NCBI GenBank assembly: GCA_910577335.1
Contig: CAJTMJ010000027.1
Coordinates: 1-46,645, forward strand
From: an uncultured Duncaniella sp.
GTDB taxonomy: Bacteria; Bacteroidota; Bacteroidia; Bacteroidales; Muribaculaceae
Direction: 5' to 3'
DNA length: 46,645 nt
The translations under genes and the position numbers were made by a program. The notes beneath the pieces were generated by a model, which was not told the DNA's origin, made no database searches, and worked only from the letters and a program-made list of their open reading frames with translations. Below, piece after piece: positions 1 through 8,035 of the stretch. Each line of letters starts with the position of its first letter. Within the stretch, counting starts at the first letter, position 1.

Positions 1-201
1 ATAATAGGAATTGTCCTCACCACGGTAGATTACTGATTCGTTCTTGTCTCGCTTGATTTTCTTTTCTTTTATGAGGCGAGCCTTTTCTGCCCGGATGCGT
101 TCAAGAAGAACGGACGCGGGTTCATCGTTGGGGTCTTGCGGTACAAGTTTGCCCTGTATCGCCCATTGGAGTATGCTGTTGCGTAGTTGCTTGCCTGTCA
201 T
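1..201 (-). CDS. hsdS: Type I restriction-modification specificity subunit (HsdS), N-terminal part, cut by window edge
   Basis: The minus strand read from 201 opens with MTGKQLRNSILQWAIQGKLV, then PQDPNDEPASVLLERI and a lysine-rich stretch, and is still open at position 1. This opening is the familiar N-terminus of HsdS subunits in Bacteroidota, just before the first target-recognition domain. HsdS sets the DNA sequence that the HsdM and HsdR subunits methylate or cut. It starts 2 bases after the stop of the small exported protein at 204-707, so it is the last visible gene of the hsd operon. Neither target-recognition domain is inside the window, so the specificity cannot be judged. Confidence 0.85.
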   Translation of the reverse strand, partial: MTGKQLRNSILQWAIQGKLVPQDPNDEPASVLLERIRAEKARLIKEKKIKRDKNESVIYRGEDNSYY

Positions 202-203
202 AA

Positions 204-707
204 CTAAAAATCGTCAGATTTCGACTGCTGTTTGATGAAAAAATCGTATAGTTTTTTGCCAATTTTGTCTTTCTTAAAAGATTTTTCGTGATTCATTGGG
301 GTCATTGATATACGAATTTTTGCTATTCCCTCCTTAAGCTGTTCAAATTGTTGCGGAGTGGTGAGGAATTGGGCTGTGGAATTAATTTCAGTGATAGGAT
401 AAACCATATTGCCAATTACAATACCGGCTGATTGACTACCATTACCAATATTTACTCCATTTAGGGTGATTACCTCATCATTGAATGTCCTTATTTTCAT
501 TTGAGGTTCACCGAGAAATCTCAACCTATCGGATGATACTGTTGCAATTATATAATATGATGTATCTTGCTTTGCAACAGAATACTTCATACTGCACCCT
601 TCGGCTGCAAGTGGTTTGTGCGAATACCCAACGGTCTGGGCCATAGATACGGCACAAACAAACAGCACTGAAATTATAAAACCTATTCTTTGTAAAGTAT
701 CATTCAT
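204..707 (-). CDS. Small exported protein of unknown function inside the hsd operon
   Basis: This is a 167-residue protein. Residues 1-24 form a signal peptide: a short polar start, the hydrophobic run IGFIISVLFVCAVSMA, and a likely cut after MAQ. The remainder looks like a small beta-rich domain with a lysine-rich C-terminus (KSFKKDKIGKKLYDFFIKQQ). I recognise no family. Its ATG overlaps the hsdM stop as ATGA, and its stop lies 2 bases before the hsdS start, so it must be co-transcribed with, and probably translationally coupled to, the restriction genes. An envelope-directed protein in the middle of a type I R-M operon is unusual, because the neighbouring products act on DNA in the cytoplasm. 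It looks more A/T-rich than hsdM by eye, which suggests separate acquisition. Confidence 0.8.
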   Translation of the reverse strand: MNDTLQRIGFIISVLFVCAVSMAQTVGYSHKPLAAEGCSMKYSVAKQDTSYYIIATVSSDRLRFLGEPQMKIRTFNDEVITLNGVNIGNGSQSAGIVIGNMVYPITEINSTAQFLTTPQQFEQLKEGIAKIRISMTPMNHEKSFKKDKIGKKLYDFFIKQQSKSDDF

Positions 708-2272
708 TTTGCGTCGATGTCGATTTTGAAGCCGAGAATGTCTTGAATCTCTTGGAGAGTTTTGTCTATCTGATGTTCAAGTTGGCGGCGTTTGGCGTAA
801 TAGTTTTCAAGCAGTTCTTTAGGCGGCAAGACTTCCTCCTCGTCTTTGGGGAACTTGCAGCGGTCGAAATCGCAGTCTGACTGCATGATTTCTTCAACGG
901 AGAAGCAACGGCTCTTTTCATCGCCGGATTCTTCGTTGACAATTTCCCTGCGGTTATTCCACCACTCACGTATAGGTTCGGCATGGGAGAGGAGCATCGG
1001 TTTTGTCTTTGAGAAATGCTTGTAGCCGTTGGGCATATCCATGCGGTAAAACCATATTTCCTTTGTAGCGTATTCTTCAGGCGCGTCATCGGCACGGTCA
1101 TTGTCGAAGAACAAGATATTGGTTGCAATGGAGGTATAGGGCGCAAATATACTGCCGGGCAGACGGATGATTGTGTGCAGATTGAAATTGCGGAGCAGAT
1201 GTTGCTTTATGGCGAGCTTCGTTCCGTCAGTTCCAAACAGGAAGCCATCGGGAACAATTACCCCGGCACGGCCGTATTTTGCAAGACGTTCCATTATCAA
1301 GACCATAAAGAGGTCTGCCGTCTCGGAAGAGCGGAATTCTGTTCTGAAATTCTGTTTTACGCTTGCTTCTGTACTTCCACCGTATGGCGGGTTCATGGCA
1401 ATGACATCGACTTTTTGCGATTTGTCGTGATAGGTAGCCATTGGTTTGCCGAGCGAATCGGTGTGATGCAGATCCGGGTGTTCAACACCGTGTAGAAGCA
1501 GATTGGTAACGGCAAGCAAATATGGAAACGGCTTCCATTCCTGACCCAAGACAGCATTCTGGAAAGCCTGCGAATCTGCGGCGGTTTTGAGCTGAGGACG
1601 GAGGTGTTCGAGAGCCGAGACAAGGAAGCCGCCTGTGCCCATTGCAAAATCGCCGACACGTTCACCAATTTTCGGATCAAGCATCTGAATGATGAAATCG
1701 GTGAGTGCGCGAGGCGTGTAGAACTCTCCGGCACGACCCGCTCCCTGCAGGTCTTTCAGGAGGCTTTCGTAAATATCTCCGAAAGTATGCGTCTCGGTGG
1801 TGTCGTTGAAGTCTATCTCGTCCACCACGTCAATCATCTGACGTAGCAGAGTGCCGTTCTTCATATATTGGTTCACCTCCTGAAACACCTCCTGAACGAT
1901 AGCTTTACCTCTCGGAGTGTCGGCTGAGACTCTGATTCCGGGGATTGAGCCGTCAATGGAATTCTGACCTTTCAGAACCGGGAACAGCCTGCCGTTGATG
2001 AACGAAAGCAATTCGTCGCCTGTTATTGCATCTTTAATCAAGCGTCCCTCCTCATCTTTGGAGTGCGCCCAGTTGCGCCAACGCAATTCTTCGGGGATAA
2101 TACTTTGGAACAGCTCGGCGGAATCGGAGCATTCCCAAATCTCTTCCTGTGCGTCATAGACTTTAAGGAAGAATATCCATACCATCTGTTCGATACGCTG
2201 GGCGTCGCCGTTTACCCCGGCATCCTGACGCATTATATTTTGTAGTCGTTTGACAAGATTGTTTACTGCCAT
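704..2272 (-). CDS. hsdM: Type I restriction-modification DNA methyltransferase subunit (HsdM)
   Basis: This 522-residue N6-adenine methyltransferase subunit protects host DNA and forms the core of the HsdM2-HsdS complex. An N-terminal helical HsdM_N domain covers roughly residues 1-145. The catalytic domain follows: AGEFYTPRAL at about 181-190, the AdoMet-binding motif I GDFAMGTGGF at 207-216, and the catalytic motif IV NPPYG at 294-298. Length and motif order are normal for the family. It starts 12 bases after hsdR ends and overlaps the next gene by 4 bases (ATGA). All key motifs are intact, so the methylase should be active provided HsdS is complete outside the window. Confidence 0.95.
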   Translation of the reverse strand: MAVNNLVKRLQNIMRQDAGVNGDAQRIEQMVWIFFLKVYDAQEEIWECSDSAELFQSIIPEELRWRNWAHSKDEEGRLIKDAITGDELLSFINGRLFPVLKGQNSIDGSIPGIRVSADTPRGKAIVQEVFQEVNQYMKNGTLLRQMIDVVDEIDFNDTTETHTFGDIYESLLKDLQGAGRAGEFYTPRALTDFIIQMLDPKIGERVGDFAMGTGGFLVSALEHLRPQLKTAADSQAFQNAVLGQEWKPFPYLLAVTNLLLHGVEHPDLHHTDSLGKPMATYHDKSQKVDVIAMNPPYGGSTEASVKQNFRTEFRSSETADLFMVLIMERLAKYGRAGVIVPDGFLFGTDGTKLAIKQHLLRNFNLHTIIRLPGSIFAPYTSIATNILFFDNDRADDAPEEYATKEIWFYRMDMPNGYKHFSKTKPMLLSHAEPIREWWNNRREIVNEESGDEKSRCFSVEEIMQSDCDFDRCKFPKDEEEVLPPKELLENYYAKRRQLEHQIDKTLQEIQDILGFKIDIDAK

Positions 2273-2284
2273 AATCGTAGTTCG

Positions 2285-4618
2285 TTAAGCTGATTGGAGA
2301 TAAAGCTGTTCTTCAAGCTCGGCAAGCATCTTGCGGTAGGCTTCGGGGCCACCAAACACCTTCATGATGCGAGGTATTTTGCCGAATCTCGTGAAATCAG
2401 GAAGATTGAGAATTGAATTGTCCTCAATATCAACTATTCCCGTTTCGGCATATTTCTCCATCAGAGCCTCTATTATCTGGAGGGCATCTCCCTTGTACTT
2501 GTTGAGATAGCCCCGTTTTTTCACCCCGTCTATACGTTCTCGCCGGGTAAGCGGTTTGCCATCAAATGCGACATGGCAAATAATATCAAACTCATCCTTG
2601 TCGGTAAGGTTGGGATTCTCTTCCCTGACAGCGGCAATCAGTGCGGTTATATCGTCCATCCCTTGCAAGAACTCTTTTTTACGCCGGGCCTTTCGCCATG
2701 CGCCGTTGAAAGAGTCGAGTGTGGGATAATGCCGCTTGATAGCCTTACGGGTGTAATCGGTCACGCTCTCAGTACAGAGCGTCTTGCCGTCCTCACCGAG
2801 ATATTGCACATGCTCATGGACTATCTGGATGTTACGACCGGTGACATAAAATTTATGAGGCTCGTTAACAACCGGAGGGTCAATGTCGATAGGAGGATAT
2901 GGCGGGGGCGTGTTCCCACCGCCGGAGGGATTATCATTTGCGTCGTCGCCTTCTCCTCCGTCAATAAAAGGCGGTTCAGGCACACCGTCAAATTCGGGAT
3001 CATTGAAATTGTCGGTTGCATTGCGGAAATCAAGAATATCAAAACTCATTTTCCCTCCGGGTTCATAGATACGGGTGCCACGACCGACCATTTGCTTAAA
3101 TGTAGTCATACTGTTGACCTCCTTGTCGATTACGATAAGGCCACATGTCTTGCAATCAACACCTGTGGTGAGAAGTTCGCTCGTGGTAGCTATCACAGGA
3201 TAGTCAGATTCCGTGTCGATGAAATCATATAGAAGATTCTTACCCACGCGGTCATCGCTCGTTATGCGGACAACGTACTTGGAGTTTTTCTTCACCATCG
3301 GCTGGTTCATCTCGATAAGGAGAGTGCGCATAATGTCGGCTTCCTCCTGGTCGGGACAGAACACGATGGTCTTTGTCATTCTCCCGATTTGTTTCAGCAT
3401 ATCTGTGATACGTTTGGCGACAATACGCTGACGCTTGGTGATATGGATATTGCGCCCAATGAGATTGCGGGTGAAAACATCCTCTCCGATAGGCCGTTCA
3501 TGTAAATCCACCTCGTCTTTCCGGGGAATGTAGCCATCCAAATCGACATTGATGTATGATTTAGTCACTCGGTAGGGAGCGAGGAAGCCATCTTCGATGC
3601 CTTGACGCAACGAATAGGTATATAACGGACTACCGAAATACTCAATATTGTTGGCACCCTCCACAGCTTTGGGTGTTGCAGTCAAGCCTATCTGAGTGGC
3701 TGAGCTGAAATAATTGAGAATAGCTCGCCATTCAGAATCCTCTCGAACGCTCGAACGGTGGCACTCGTCCACAACAATGAGGTCGAAAAATTCCGGCGAG
3801 AGGGTCTCGTAAGGTTGCTTCTCACCTTCTTTCAAATCATGCTTGACCCACTGGCCGTAGAGCGACATGTATATTTCGTATCCGTTTTCAATGCTTTTGC
3901 CCTGCACCTTGTGCATGATTTTTCGGAACGGCTTGAAATCCTGCTGCATCGTCTGGTCTATGAGAATATTGCGATCGGCAAGATAGAGAATTCGCTTCTT
4001 TGCGCCTGACTGATGCAGACGGTGGATAATCTGGAACGCAGTGTAGGTCTTTCCCGTGCCCGTCGCCATGACGAGCAGCACACGTTTGTCACCACGGGCT
4101 ACCGCCTCGATAGTGCGGTTTATGGCTATCCGCTGATAATATCTTGGTGGGAACGATTCGGAGCTTGAATAATACGGGATATTGATAATATCTTCCGCCT
4201 CGACTGTCAATGCTTTGCTATGTTTCAGACGCTCTCGCAATGCAAGAGGGGTGGGAAACTCGTCCATTCCAAATGTTCGCTGAATCCCTGTCGTCAGATC
4301 ATGTTCCACATATTTACGTCCATTGGTGCTGTATGCAAACGGAATGTCAAGTATCTCAGCGTAATCAATAGCCTGCTGTATGCCATCGGATGGCAGATGA
4401 CTCCACGATTTCGCTTCGACCACGGCGATAGGATAGTTTTCCTGAGTGAAGAGGAGATAATCGGCCTTTTTGCCCTGCTCCCGTTTCTTCAAACTGCCTC
4501 TCACCACGATACGACCTTTCGTGAAGTAGTGTTCCATGCGTACATGATGCTTGTCCCACTCCTTCTCGATAGAGGGGGTTATATAGAGGCGTTTGGTGTC
4601 TTCTTCACTCAGATTCAT
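2285..4618 (-). CDS. hsdR: Type I restriction enzyme translocase/endonuclease subunit (HsdR)
   Basis: This 777-residue protein moves along unmethylated DNA using ATP and cuts it. The nuclease domain is N-terminal, with D53 and the E68-A-K70 pair of a PD-(D/E)xK site. It is followed by SF2 helicase motifs: Walker A ATGTGKT at 185-191, DECH at 284-287, TATPK, and motif VI QMVGRGTR. The short length and C-terminal region fit the EcoEI-like (type IB) branch. The frame stays open to 4696, but I place the start at 4618. There MNLSEEDTKRLYI is preceded by AAAGGAG at 7-base spacing, and the upstream extension would read through an inverted repeat and a terminator-like hairpin. It is the first gene of the hsd operon and looks intact. 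Confidence 0.93.
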   Translation of the reverse strand: MNLSEEDTKRLYITPSIEKEWDKHHVRMEHYFTKGRIVVRGSLKKREQGKKADYLLFTQENYPIAVVEAKSWSHLPSDGIQQAIDYAEILDIPFAYSTNGRKYVEHDLTTGIQRTFGMDEFPTPLALRERLKHSKALTVEAEDIINIPYYSSSESFPPRYYQRIAINRTIEAVARGDKRVLLVMATGTGKTYTAFQIIHRLHQSGAKKRILYLADRNILIDQTMQQDFKPFRKIMHKVQGKSIENGYEIYMSLYGQWVKHDLKEGEKQPYETLSPEFFDLIVVDECHRSSVREDSEWRAILNYFSSATQIGLTATPKAVEGANNIEYFGSPLYTYSLRQGIEDGFLAPYRVTKSYINVDLDGYIPRKDEVDLHERPIGEDVFTRNLIGRNIHITKRQRIVAKRITDMLKQIGRMTKTIVFCPDQEEADIMRTLLIEMNQPMVKKNSKYVVRITSDDRVGKNLLYDFIDTESDYPVIATTSELLTTGVDCKTCGLIVIDKEVNSMTTFKQMVGRGTRIYEPGGKMSFDILDFRNATDNFNDPEFDGVPEPPFIDGGEGDDANDNPSGGGNTPPPYPPIDIDPPVVNEPHKFYVTGRNIQIVHEHVQYLGEDGKTLCTESVTDYTRKAIKRHYPTLDSFNGAWRKARRKKEFLQGMDDITALIAAVREENPNLTDKDEFDIICHVAFDGKPLTRRERIDGVKKRGYLNKYKGDALQIIEALMEKYAETGIVDIEDNSILNLPDFTRFGKIPRIMKVFGGPEAYRKMLAELEEQLYLQSA

Positions 4619-4636
4619 ATAGTCACTCCTTTCATG

Positions 4637-4661
4637 TTCCGATAACGGATTATTATCGGAA
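4637..4661. promoter_or_regulatory. Perfect 9-bp inverted repeat just upstream of the hsdR ribosome-binding site
   Basis: TTCCGATAA (4637-4645) and TTATCGGAA (4653-4661) are exact reverse complements around a 7-base spacer. The repeat lies 19 bases before the chosen hsdR start and next to its AAAGGAG. It could be an operator or an mRNA hairpin that limits translation of the nuclease. The symmetry is seen directly; the function is inferred. Confidence 0.55.
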
Positions 4662-4674
4662 GTTGTCATCAAAA

Positions 4675-4736
4675 TCAAAAAACTCCAACGCAGCAAATGA
4701 GGCCAACCAAAGCCCTAAGCGACTGCATTGGAGTTT
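4675..4736 (-). terminator. Terminator-like hairpin (possible attenuator) in the hsdR leader
   Basis: On the minus strand AAACTCCAATGCAG (4736-4723) can pair with CTGCGTTGGAGTTT (4693-4680). This gives a 14-bp stem with one G-U pair, followed at once by a T-run (TTTTTTGATTTT). It has the form of an intrinsic terminator, but it lies between a good -7 box (4812-4819) and hsdR. It would therefore either attenuate hsdR or end a separate short RNA of roughly 130 nt. An open frame MQSLRALVGLICCVGVF (4728-4675) spans the same hairpin. Confidence 0.5.
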
Positions 4737-4763
4737 CCAAAGATTATTTCGGCAATTAAGCCG

Positions 4764-4796
4764 TTATACCGTTAGTATTCTTGGTTGTCTCATCAT
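4764..4796 (-). other. Possible leader peptide (10 codons) upstream of hsdR
   Basis: The minus strand reads MMRQPRILTV and then TAA. It begins about 10 bases after the predicted transcript start that belongs to the -7 box at 4812-4819. A small inverted repeat (CGGC / GCCG) follows directly. An ORF this short arises easily by chance. It is listed only because it sits between a promoter motif and an attenuator-like hairpin. Confidence 0.2.
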
Positions 4797-4811
4797 TAGA
4801 CGCTTAGATTG

Positions 4812-4819
4812 CAAAGTTA
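4812..4819 (-). promoter_or_regulatory. Candidate -7 box of the hsdR operon promoter
   Basis: The minus strand reads TAACTTTG, a full match to the Bacteroidota -7 consensus TAnnTTTG. No good TTTG is found at the expected -33 position. Instead the left arm of an 11-bp inverted repeat (4822-4862) covers the spacer. The leader to hsdR would be about 190 nt. Confidence 0.5.
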
Positions 4820-4821
4820 AT

Positions 4822-4862
4822 CAATTTCTGTGAGATTAAGGTCTTATATTCCACAGAAATTG
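4822..4862. promoter_or_regulatory. 11-bp inverted repeat overlapping the hsdR promoter (candidate operator)
   Basis: CAATTTCTGTG (4822-4832) and CACAGAAATTG (4852-4862) are perfect reverse complements separated by 19 bases. The left arm starts 3 bases from the -7 box and the right arm lies just upstream of where the -33 box would be. This is a natural place for a dimeric repressor or activator of the R-M operon. No obvious control-protein gene adjoins it, though the unknown gene at 5086 is divergent from hsdR. Confidence 0.5.
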
Positions 4863-5085
4863 GCATTAAAGAAACCATACTTGTTGATTGGATATAAGTG
4901 TCACCATCATTTTGTGACTTCTATCTGATGACATTGTGTGCAGATATTGTTGCTAATTCTTCATAAATTCGGCTATGGGTAACATGAGTTTGTTAATTTG
5001 GATAATATATTATTGGAATTGTGTCTAATGATTGTGATTTAGCAATTGGATTGTGTGACCTTTGTAGCCACAAAACAGATGAGGT

Positions 5086-6033
5086 ATGGATAACAATCAG
5101 AATAATACGGCTCCCGAACAGAGTAATGACGATATAAAAGCGTGGATGGAAAAACATCCGCGTGAGTATGGTGAGTTTGCGGCGGATATGGGCGAGGCTG
5201 ACTTGTGGGAGGTGTTTCTTATGGGGCAGTCGGCTTTTTCCGTCTCGCATGAATTCCAAAAGCGGTTGGAGGATATGATCGACCTCGACAATCTGGACTT
5301 GGAGGAACTTTTGAAGATTCTTCGAGAATCGGGCTATACCGAGATTGTGCTACATGAGCAGCCGGAGGATAGCGAATGGGAAAAATATCGGATGCCCTTT
5401 GTCGCATGGCTGAAATATGGACGCTCATCGGAAATGCTGATTGAGAATATCGAAGATGCCGTGCAGATGGTTGACAATCGGCAATACCAATGGCAGATCA
5501 CAAAGTTCTTGAAGGCATTTATGACCCGTGAGATTGAAAACAATCATCGAACCAAAAAGGAGTTGAAGGAGTTTCTGGACTTCCGGAAAAGTGTTGATAA
5601 CGGAGACTTGGCTGACTGGGTGTTGGACGGCATTGATGAATCAAAGCCAACTCCCAAAGTTTCAGAAGGAAAGGAGTTTGTGCATGACCTTACTTCCCTT
5701 TTGTCTTCTCACGACAGTGAGACAGTCAGACGCATCGGTCAATGGACGCAGACACATATCAGTGGAATTGATATTGCACATCTGTATATAGCACTGGTGG
5801 AATCCGGTGAACTGGATGCCGGCCAACCCGTAAAACAGTTTGCCGGGATATTGGCCGCTACTTTTCCTGAAAGCAAAATCGTTGGCGAGCGACAGGTACA
5901 GAAAAGCGTAAACGCTCTCCAAAGCCTTTCACCCAATCGCAAACGATATGTCAAGGATGAACCGGAACACCTCTTTGCAATCGACAAGTTAAAGACCGAA
6001 ATACTGCTGATAAATACCGATGAAGTTGACTGA
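5086..6033 (+). CDS. Protein of unknown function, divergent from hsdR
   Basis: This is a 315-residue, acidic, soluble protein with no signal peptide or membrane segment. It looks almost wholly helical. Residues 18-30 read IKAWMEKHPREYG, and the C-terminal part (about 225-290) contains HLYIALVESGELDAGQPVKQ and RQVQKSVNALQ, which could be a small helical domain. It resembles uncharacterised proteins often met in Bacteroides mobilizable elements (perhaps the DUF6043 type, from memory and not verified). It is transcribed away from hsdR across a 467-bp control region and precedes the mobilization genes. It may belong to the element's regulation or be accessory to the R-M system; neither can be shown here. 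Confidence 0.75.
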   Translation: MDNNQNNTAPEQSNDDIKAWMEKHPREYGEFAADMGEADLWEVFLMGQSAFSVSHEFQKRLEDMIDLDNLDLEELLKILRESGYTEIVLHEQPEDSEWEKYRMPFVAWLKYGRSSEMLIENIEDAVQMVDNRQYQWQITKFLKAFMTREIENNHRTKKELKEFLDFRKSVDNGDLADWVLDGIDESKPTPKVSEGKEFVHDLTSLLSSHDSETVRRIGQWTQTHISGIDIAHLYIALVESGELDAGQPVKQFAGILAATFPESKIVGERQVQKSVNALQSLSPNRKRYVKDEPEHLFAIDKLKTEILLINTDEVD

Positions 6034-6121
6034 AATAATCTCCTTTCGATTCGTTTGATTCGTTTCTGTGTTCGCGAACTTAACGAACCGTTATTTCTTT
6101 TCAATCCAGTAAATTACGCTA

Positions 6122-6129
6122 TACTTTTG
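6122..6129 (+). promoter_or_regulatory. -7 box of the mobile-element replication/mobilization operon
   Basis: TACTTTTG fully matches TAnnTTTG. TTTT (6098-6101) stands in for TTTG 20 bases upstream. It would start transcription about 90 bases before the helix-turn-helix gene at 6216. Confidence 0.5.
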
Positions 6130-6215
6130 CGTCACCGTTCCATTTCGGAGCGGTGGCGTTTTCACTTTATGCCGTCAGAGGAACCGCCATAATCCAGACG
6201 GCAAACGAAATAAAT

Positions 6216-6530
6216 ATGCAAGACTTTTTAGATATGCTGAATGAAGGCCGCGCTCATGTCAAGGTGGAGATGAGTGCCGAAGACCTCAAAGCCTTTTCTG
6301 ACGACCTTATCCGCCGGGCCAAAGACGAACTCGGTTCAATGGTCGAGGCCGCGAAGAAAGAACGTATGCTTACCAAGGCAGAGGTAAAGGAACTGTTCGG
6401 AGTATGCGATGCCACACTTTGGCATTGGGCCAATAAGGGAATCCTCAAACCTGTGAAGACCGGGAACAAGGTGCTCTATCCCGAATATGAGGTACGCAAG
6501 GCCCTTGGACAACGCAATATCAATATCTGA
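6216..6530 (+). CDS. Helix-turn-helix protein (MerR/excisionase-like) of the mobile element
   Basis: This 104-residue protein has a helical N-terminal half (MQDFLDMLNEGRAHVKVEMS, then a charged helix) and a C-terminal DNA-binding half from about residue 50. That half reads MLTKAEVKELFGV, then CDATLWHWANKGILKPVK and YPEYEVRKAL, the pattern of the HTH_17/MerR-like fold found in excisionases and small regulators. I start it at 6216 because the 21 codons upstream are not typical of the family. The DUF3987 gene follows after 5 bases. Such pairs are common in Bacteroides mobilizable units, where the HTH protein acts in excision or control. There is no integrase in the window to pair it with. Confidence 0.8.
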   Translation: MQDFLDMLNEGRAHVKVEMSAEDLKAFSDDLIRRAKDELGSMVEAAKKERMLTKAEVKELFGVCDATLWHWANKGILKPVKTGNKVLYPEYEVRKALGQRNINI

Positions 6531-6535
6531 CGGAT

Positions 6536-7933
6536 ATGAGCTACAATAACCGGAACCATCGTCCGATTGTGCCCGCGTGTGGCCTATATGAGGAAGAGCG
6601 GTCTGTTTCCTTTGCGTTAGGCATCGAATCAGTGCCCTCTTTCCCTTTGGATATTTTTCCGACGTCAATCCGGCACATAATCGAATCGCTTCATGAGTAT
6701 GAGAACTTCAACCCGGATTTCACTGCCGCGTCATTCCTCACCGTGTTTGCGGCGGCTATGGGAAACACATGGTCTGTCCGCTTCATGACCGGATGGGTAA
6801 GCCGTCCTATAATCTACATGGTGCTTGTCGGTTCACCAAGTTGCGGCAAGACACCTCCGCTGCAACAGGCGATCGCCCCATTGCTCAAGCTCGACGAAGA
6901 ATATGACCGGGTTTACTGCAGGGAAATGGAGGCCTATCGCAGATGGGAACGAATATCAGCGAAGCAGCGTGAGAAACATTCCCTCCCCGAAGAGATGAAG
7001 ATGCCACAGCGGAAATGTCATGTGGTGGTGGATTCCACCGTCGAGGCCATGATTGCCGCCATGCGTGACAATCCGCGTGGAGTGCTTATCTATAAGGATG
7101 AAATCGACAGCCTGCTATCCAACTTCAACCGATACAACGGCTCCGACGAGAGCTATTTTCTCAGCCTGTTCAGTGGCACGCCGTTCAAATACAGCCGGAA
7201 ATCAAACAACGAGCATATCTTTATCACGAATCCGTACTGCTCGATAATAGGCTCTACACAACCGGGGAGACTAGCTGAACAATTCGGAGGCAAACGCCTT
7301 GTGAACGGATTTTCGTCCCGATTCCTGAAAGTCTATCCCGAAATCAATGAGATGCCGTCATGGAACGATGCAACCATGCCCCATGAGATTCTTAAGGAAT
7401 GGGAACGCATAATCCGAAAAGCGGCCTGTATCAATCCTCCAACCTACCAAGAGGGAAAAGCAGACTCTATCGAGCTTCCGTTTTCCCGTGAGGCTAAACT
7501 TCGTATGATTCAATGGAAGGATGAGGTGAACAACAAGGCATACTCGGAAACCGAATCGGACGCAGTAAGGGCGTTATGTGGCAAACTGGAGACCTACCTA
7601 ATACGCTTCTGTCTGATTATACAGATCATGCACGGTATCTGCGGAGAGGTCGGCATGAATGAAATCGAACTGAAAACTGTCGAACTCGCAATCCGGCTGA
7701 CCGAGTATTTCAGAATCATGGAGAGCCGCATAACCCCTGAGATTGATACCGGGATGCTCGATAACCGATTTACAGAATTACTTGGGAATCTCAGGGATTC
7801 GTTCACCACATCCGAAGCTGTCCGTGAATCTCTTAAACTCGGTATCTCAGAATCCTCGGTAAAGAGATTCCTTAGAGACGGCGGTCGGGGATTCATCACG
7901 AAGGAGTCTCACGGTCGCTATCGCAAAATTTGA
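6536..7933 (+). CDS. DUF3987-type P-loop ATPase (mobile-element replication/helicase-like)
   Basis: This 465-residue protein has Walker A GSPSCGKT at 99-106 and a Walker B-like GVLIYKDEID at about residue 185. Its centre (DSLLSNFNRYNGSDESYFLSL and then a GSTQPG motif) is typical of DUF3987, a family of primase/helicase-associated ATPases in plasmids, prophages and mobilizable islands. The C-terminal 60 residues look like a winged-helix domain (SEAVRESLKLGISESSVKRFL). It lies 5 bases after the HTH gene and ends just before the putative oriT, the usual place of this gene in Bacteroides mobilizable elements. A role in replicating the excised circle or the transferred strand is inferred. Confidence 0.85.
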   Translation: MSYNNRNHRPIVPACGLYEEERSVSFALGIESVPSFPLDIFPTSIRHIIESLHEYENFNPDFTAASFLTVFAAAMGNTWSVRFMTGWVSRPIIYMVLVGSPSCGKTPPLQQAIAPLLKLDEEYDRVYCREMEAYRRWERISAKQREKHSLPEEMKMPQRKCHVVVDSTVEAMIAAMRDNPRGVLIYKDEIDSLLSNFNRYNGSDESYFLSLFSGTPFKYSRKSNNEHIFITNPYCSIIGSTQPGRLAEQFGGKRLVNGFSSRFLKVYPEINEMPSWNDATMPHEILKEWERIIRKAACINPPTYQEGKADSIELPFSREAKLRMIQWKDEVNNKAYSETESDAVRALCGKLETYLIRFCLIIQIMHGICGEVGMNEIELKTVELAIRLTEYFRIMESRITPEIDTGMLDNRFTELLGNLRDSFTTSEAVRESLKLGISESSVKRFLRDGGRGFITKESHGRYRKI

Positions 7934-7943
7934 GATGTACGGT

Positions 7944-7980
7944 GACACTTTGAAATTTTGACATTATGACATTTTCGACC
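7944..7980 (+). repeat. Array A of 8-bp-phased GAC pentamers, left of the putative oriT
   Basis: GACAC (7944), GAAAT (7952), GACAT (7960), GACAT (7968) and GACC (7977) recur at 8, 8, 8 and 9 bp, directly after the DUF3987 stop. Ribbon-helix-helix proteins commonly bind tandem short repeats of this kind. The gene for such a protein starts at 8288. Confidence 0.6.
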
Positions 7981-8035
7981 GGAGCCGGATTGATAGGAAG
8001 AACAAGGTTTCTAATGTCTGTTTTGGAGTATCGAC

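Noticed and set aside
1016..1495. 159-codon ORF antisense to hsdM
   Set aside because: It lies wholly opposite a conserved methyltransferase with intact motifs; the composition is that of a shadow frame.
4619..4696. Upstream in-frame extension of hsdR (26 more codons)
   Set aside because: It would place the start inside the terminator-like hairpin and code across an inverted repeat; the ATG at 4618 has AAAGGAG at good spacing and a family-like N-terminus.
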